NCBI GenBank assembly: GCA_016281495.1
Contig: JAEEIU010000012.1
Location: 270,507-334,506, forward strand
Length of the DNA stretch: 64,000 nt
Origin: Treponema sp.
GTDB taxonomy: Bacteria > Spirochaetota > Spirochaetia > Treponematales > Treponemataceae
Direction: 5' to 3'
Shown here: piece by piece, positions 60,144 through 64,000 of the stretch
Layout: every line of letters begins with the position of its first letter
Position numbering within the stretch: the first letter of the stretch is position 1
Made by a program: the position numbers and the translations under genes
Notes under the pieces: model-generated
What the model saw: only the letters and a program-made list of their open reading frames with translations
Database searches by the model: none
Told to the model about the DNA's origin: nothing

Positions 60144-61808
60144 CTAGACAGCCTTAATGCAGTAAGTGACTCCAAAACGCTTGCCGTGGGTGGTTGTACC
60201 GTAACGGGGAATACCATTGTTAACAGAAGTTTGAGCTGAAATTATATCTGAATATACGTAACCCGTTGTACTTGATATGCCATTACCAATATATCCGCCA
60301 TAACGCCCAGCACCATCATTACAATAACGGTTATTTGATTGGTGTCTATGTCCCTGAAACTGGTCATCCTTAAACTCTCCTACTGTATATACATCATGGT
60401 CTTGTGTTCCCTGTGTTCCAGTGGCAGGGTCTAGTTCCGTTGAATCAAACACGTATGTCTCGTTCTTTCCTACTCCGACAAGGGAGCATTCACGCAAGTC
60501 TGGCAGTACGTTTGTGTTTCCAAGATAGCTGTAGAGTCCGGGATAATGCGTCTGTAATTCTCTGCTGGTTCCCGTAGTGTCAGTGCCGTCACATTCTAGC
60601 CATTCCAGATTGGGGGCAGGACCAAAGAAGGGGACGATGGCTCCAACTGGCAGACCGCTTGAACCGATGGCAGCATGCACAGCTGCCGACGTCGGAGGAA
60701 GCAGGTTTCCCGCCTCCACCACATCTGTGGTTATGTTCGTCTTTACCGCTGTCCTATCCTTGGCTAACATTAAGAAGTTGTCTTTGGTCGGATCAAGTGT
60801 GTTGACGTTCCCTGTTATGGGAGCCTTAGTTTGGAGCATCTTTTGTATGTGCGTGGACGTAATGGCAGAGTCAGCGGAGAAAAGAAGCTCGTCAACTTTG
60901 GCACTTACCTCCAGCGTATATGCCCCGGATGAAGGGACCTGAACAGCAACGGAACTCCCCGAAGTGCCGTATATCATGACTTCGGAGCGTGAGTTAGCTG
61001 TGTCCTTCTTGATGTCCCATGTGCGCCATGTGTCCTCCTGCGGCGGAGTGTCGGATGGAGATGTATATATGGCTAGCAACGAAGTACACTCTGCAAAGCA
61101 CCTCAAATCCTCACTATAACTTACATATCCATAATCAGCTTCCACAGGTACTGTCCAGTTATGGATTTCCTCGAGGGACGTACAGCCGGAGAACATTCCT
61201 CTTACATCCCTATTTTTTATCATATTAGGTAGAATAATAGACTTAAGAGCAGAACACCCATAAAACAATAAAGGAGAAGACTCTATATTGTTGCACCCAG
61301 TTAGATTCACATATTTAAGATTACTACATCGTATAAAACTGAAGTCAATAACCTGTAAATTTGTTAATCCCGACAAATTTACAGATTCAAGACTCGTACA
61401 TTCTCCTGCCAAGTGTGATATATAGGATAATTGAGTAAGATTGGATAAATCAAGATTTTTAAGAGCAGTACATCTTGGAAAGGGTTGTCTTATACCTGTG
61501 AGACTTATAAAATGAGACATATCTATTGAAACTAAATTTGACGCTCCCATAACAAAATTCCACATAGAATCGTTTATATTTTCTATTACCCGAATAGCAT
61601 CTTCACCCCAATTTATTGATACAAATTTACTTAAATTCTGACATAAAACATAACGTAAAGTCCCGGGAAAAGGATTATCACCACCGCCGAGCAAAAAATC
61701 AATTGTTACTACTGTTATCTCAATCTCGTAGGGAGTGTCCGCTGTGTTCGGATCAAGTTCTTGTAAGAGTGTGTCAAGCTGGTCATAAGTTACGCTATAA
61801 TCCGCCAT
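60144..61808 (-). CDS. Phage tail fibre with LRR-like N-terminal region and switchable C-terminus
   Basis: 554 aa from ATG 61808 (MADYSVTYDQLD) behind GGAGGAGG. Residues ~75-260 contain BspA-type leucine-rich repeats (CTALKNLDLSNLTQLSYI; CTSLESVNLSGLTNLQVI). A fibre stalk follows to PPTSAAVHAAIGSSG (residue ~380), and then a collar-type C-terminal domain (GAIVPFFGPAPNLEWLECDG ... GVTYCIKAV). The 24-bp inverted repeat sits at the stalk/tip junction. The upstream tail gene ends 1 base before this ATG, so they form one operon. No recombinase gene is in the window. Confidence 0.85.
   Translation of the reverse strand: MADYSVTYDQLDTLLQELDPNTADTPYEIEITVVTIDFLLGGGDNPFPGTLRYVLCQNLSKFVSINWGEDAIRVIENINDSMWNFVMGASNLVSIDMSHFISLTGIRQPFPRCTALKNLDLSNLTQLSYISHLAGECTSLESVNLSGLTNLQVIDFSFIRCSNLKYVNLTGCNNIESSPLLFYGCSALKSIILPNMIKNRDVRGMFSGCTSLEEIHNWTVPVEADYGYVSYSEDLRCFAECTSLLAIYTSPSDTPPQEDTWRTWDIKKDTANSRSEVMIYGTSGSSVAVQVPSSGAYTLEVSAKVDELLFSADSAITSTHIQKMLQTKAPITGNVNTLDPTKDNFLMLAKDRTAVKTNITTDVVEAGNLLPPTSAAVHAAIGSSGLPVGAIVPFFGPAPNLEWLECDGTDTTGTSRELQTHYPGLYSYLGNTNVLPDLRECSLVGVGKNETYVFDSTELDPATGTQGTQDHDVYTVGEFKDDQFQGHRHQSNNRYCNDGAGRYGGYIGNGISSTTGYVYSDIISAQTSVNNGIPRYGTTTHGKRFGVTYCIKAV
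60667..60690 (-). repeat. Invertible-cassette inverted repeat, right copy
   Basis: Reverse complement of 59264-59287 (ATGGCAGCATGCACAGCTGC plus CGAC on the plus strand), within the tail-fibre coding sequence at codons for SAAVHAAI. The segment between the copies is 1427 bp. Confidence 0.9.
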
Positions 61809-61809
61809 G

Positions 61810-64000
61810 TTAGTATTCCTCCTCCGGGGTGAAAAGTCCTGCCTCAACCTGATCAGTAGTCAACCCCCAATCGGTGCTTGCCGCCTGGTTGTATATCGCT
61901 GCTGATATAATAAACTCTCCAAATGCGGTCACTTTATATCCGTTGACATACATCGAGTCCATTTTATGCAGCACGACATTCTGATCATCCTGAACTGCCT
62001 GTATGTCTCCGTCATAACAACCGGAAGCAAAAGATGCATCTTGTATGAATCCATCTACCGATACAAGTTTGTGTGAATCCAGTGCCAGTGACTTTGAGTC
62101 CTGTCCAGCCTCGTCCAGTACTGTATCTGCAAAATGGTATGCGGTTATGCCTTCAACTGATATACCGAACTCCGTTTTATCGGGGTCGTTGGTTACTATC
62201 AGAGAGGATTTAAGAGAGCCGTTGTATTCTGACAAACGTACCTGAACGGCTCCCGCGTCCTTAACATTGGATGCCGACCACTCACCAAGAGGATCTATCT
62301 TGTGCTGTATCGTTATTCCTCTTGCTGTCAGATGAAGCCTTAATGCCTTGTCATTGTCGTCATAAATGTATGTACCGGATGCAAGATCAACACCGCTGGA
62401 TGAAAAGCTGATGTCTCCGGCTTTGATAGTGATTGAATATCCAACCACTCGTCCATTTTCAATTTTTGGCGTGACAAGAATGTATTCATCGGTGCCGCCG
62501 ACACGGAATGCACCTTGGTAATCCTCTGGTTTTGTCGCACCTCTTTTTGTCGTAAGGATCCAATAGTTCAAGATTGACGCAAACAGAGAGCCGTCGGTAA
62601 TCTCTCCGAGCCTTGCACAAAGTGCGGACAACTCCTCAAGAACTGCACTTTTAACAGTTGCATTTGCCTTGACAAAATCCGTAAGATTGGAGCAGAGTGC
62701 AGTGACCAAAAATCCGTCATGTCCCTGCGACCAGTTGTCTGCTCCTGAATACCATCCACCGCATCCTGCTTCATTGAAGCACCTCACATCAAAGAAGTAC
62801 GGAGTGTTCATCAGATTGTACACGGCATTCTGAGAATCCCTCGCATCGGTGTAATACAGCGGCATGATTTGTGAATATGTCTCATAGGCATTGACATAAC
62901 GGTTTTTCTGTGGCCCGGAGTCAGCGTCAAAGTAATTGTCTGAATATATGAACGGATCCTTTGAGACTGTAGGTTTCTGCCATTCGCTGTCCGCCGGAAT
63001 GTTCTGTGTTTCCCCACAATAAAAATACTCATGCACTGAGCTTGAATCGGTTGCAGACGTAAAGGCATCCGGATTGTCAATACTAAACTGTTCTGCCGTG
63101 CCCTGAGTCCAGGACTCATCCTTCTGCCTTTCAGTGTTCAGCTTGCTGTCGTTGGATATGTAGTAATAGTAATTGTCATTGGAAGTGTCATGCATCCAGT
63201 ATTTAAATGAAAGATAGGGGAAGCTGCCTCTCCGAACTCTTATCTGATAGCGTATGTCACCGTAAATCTCACGTCCGCTTGCTGCCCGTTCGGTTGACAG
63301 CTGAAGTATGATTGTTCTGTCTATGACCCTCTCATGTATGACAGGCGCACCGACAAGCCATGTTCCGTAATGGTCAGCGTCTGCATTTACAGTCACTGCC
63401 TGAGTCCATTCGCTTTCGGTGTCGTATATCGAGTGGGCTTTCACGCGGAAACGCCAGTCCGTAAAGTCGTTGGCCTCCGGGTATGCCGGATAGTCTGTTC
63501 CTGATCTGGATAAAATGAACTGATAGGAATTGTTCTTGCTTGATCCAGCATCCTTCCATTGAGCACCGGCATTAAAGGAAACTTGAACCGCATAGTATTG
63601 GATTGCATTTTTAATTCCCTGTCCTGCGGCTTGCCATGACAAGGCTATATAATCACGGCTTGCTACGGCAGTCAGCCCTGTAATATTGTCCGGGTCTCCG
63701 ATGCTCTCACCTCCGGACACGACCTGCTGTGCCGTTGGGACAGGAGAAGACCATATTCCGCTCGTTACCGTAGGAGCGTTCTTGGTTGACATCCACATGG
63801 ACTCGGTGGTTTGCAGCCTGTGCCATCCGTCATCGGTTCCGTCCCCCTCAGGTCTTGAAGGTTTTTCCGCGCCGTCATGGAAAGTCGTCCATGTCCTCCA
63901 TTCCGAAACATTGCCGTCGTCAACAATGCCCGGCACATCGGAAAGCTTGTTCTCCCAGTCCGGCAGCACGAAATCAGGAGAGTCCACGCCGAATATTTCC
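61810..64000 (-). CDS. Phage tail protein with fibronectin type III-like domain (5' partial)
   Basis: At least 729 aa; the frame stays open to the right window edge (EIFGVDSPDF), so the GTG at 63987 in the track is probably internal. Near the start are WTTFHDGAEKPSRPEGDGTD and SIWSSPVPTAQQVVSG-like tail motifs. An FnIII-like segment (ITGLTAVASRDYIALSWQAA, then YYAVQVSFNAG) follows, and the C-terminal ~250 residues are beta-rich (SFSSSGVDLASGTYIYDD; ITIQHKIDPLGEWSASNV). It resembles central tail-tip or host-specificity proteins. It precedes the tail-fibre gene with TAA 1 base before its ATG. Confidence 0.8.
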   Translation of the reverse strand, partial: EIFGVDSPDFVLPDWENKLSDVPGIVDDGNVSEWRTWTTFHDGAEKPSRPEGDGTDDGWHRLQTTESMWMSTKNAPTVTSGIWSSPVPTAQQVVSGGESIGDPDNITGLTAVASRDYIALSWQAAGQGIKNAIQYYAVQVSFNAGAQWKDAGSSKNNSYQFILSRSGTDYPAYPEANDFTDWRFRVKAHSIYDTESEWTQAVTVNADADHYGTWLVGAPVIHERVIDRTIILQLSTERAASGREIYGDIRYQIRVRRGSFPYLSFKYWMHDTSNDNYYYYISNDSKLNTERQKDESWTQGTAEQFSIDNPDAFTSATDSSSVHEYFYCGETQNIPADSEWQKPTVSKDPFIYSDNYFDADSGPQKNRYVNAYETYSQIMPLYYTDARDSQNAVYNLMNTPYFFDVRCFNEAGCGGWYSGADNWSQGHDGFLVTALCSNLTDFVKANATVKSAVLEELSALCARLGEITDGSLFASILNYWILTTKRGATKPEDYQGAFRVGGTDEYILVTPKIENGRVVGYSITIKAGDISFSSSGVDLASGTYIYDDNDKALRLHLTARGITIQHKIDPLGEWSASNVKDAGAVQVRLSEYNGSLKSSLIVTNDPDKTEFGISVEGITAYHFADTVLDEAGQDSKSLALDSHKLVSVDGFIQDASFASGCYDGDIQAVQDDQNVVLHKMDSMYVNGYKVTAFGEFIISAAIYNQAASTDWGLTTDQVEAGLFTPEEEY

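Noticed and set aside
59264-61808. Diversity-generating retroelement as the cause of tail-fibre variation
   Set aside because: No reverse transcriptase, template repeat or adenine-biased variable repeat was seen; the exact inverted repeat and abutting stops fit site-specific inversion better.

Overview
The window looks like chromosome of a host- or gut-associated spirochaete, most likely a Treponema-like organism. The evidence is an FabV/TER-type trans-2-enoyl-CoA reductase, many lipoproteins with spirochaete-style lipoboxes, small beta-barrel outer-membrane proteins, 7TM hybrid kinases with a chemoreceptor, and plant-polysaccharide enzymes (GH43, GH32, CE2-like esterase). Species was not determined and no rRNA or tRNA gene was seen.

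Layout. 1-4.7 kb: two large exoproteins with bacteriocin-type double-glycine leaders (LTDEEL-LVNGG), Ser/Gly linkers, a shared adaptor and different C-termini, interleaved with a WG-repeat lipoprotein and two small membrane proteins. 4.8-8.7 kb: Fe-S aldo/keto reductase, two membrane proteins, LarB and a His-rich LarC. 8.8-12.3 kb: a PurF-type protein lacking the N-terminal cysteine, a secreted protein, dyad repeats and FabV. 12.6-15.4 kb: XRE regulator divergent from three secreted proteins. 15.4-28.7 kb: CE2-like esterase, RluA-type synthase, an omptin-like protease, cytidylate-kinase-like protein, two CorC/HlyC proteins, a thioredoxin-fold lipoprotein, full-length PurL, an M15 peptidase and an outer-membrane barrel with a G10 tract in its promoter. 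28.8-37.4 kb: four tandem 7TM hybrid histidine kinases plus a stand-alone HPt. 37.3-47.4 kb: RsuA-type synthase, two candidate small RNAs, MTA/SAH nucleosidase, YugP-type protease, MCP, siroheme enzyme, DUF3298 lipoprotein, UvrD/PcrA helicase and MetY. 47.5-49.7 kb: four tandem paralogous lipoproteins. 49.8-59.1 kb: GH43 bracketed by dyad repeats, VIT/VWA exoprotein, thioesterase, QueH, clostripain-family protease and GH32. 59.2-64 kb: prophage tail genes on the minus strand, running off the window.

The strongest unusual signal is at the prophage end. A perfect 24-bp inverted repeat (59264-59287 and 60667-60690) lies in the same reading frame of a tail-fibre gene and of an oppositely oriented, apparently silent C-terminal reservoir; the two stop codons abut. 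This has the architecture of a Mu/P1-type invertible tail-fibre cassette. Next in interest are the double-glycine polymorphic exoprotein locus, the poly-G promoter switch, two promoter-to-terminator units with anti-Shine-Dalgarno CU-rich segments, and the kinase array, one member of which has degenerate ATP-binding motifs.

All calls come from reading the sequence and the supplied ORF track. No database search, alignment or folding program was run.
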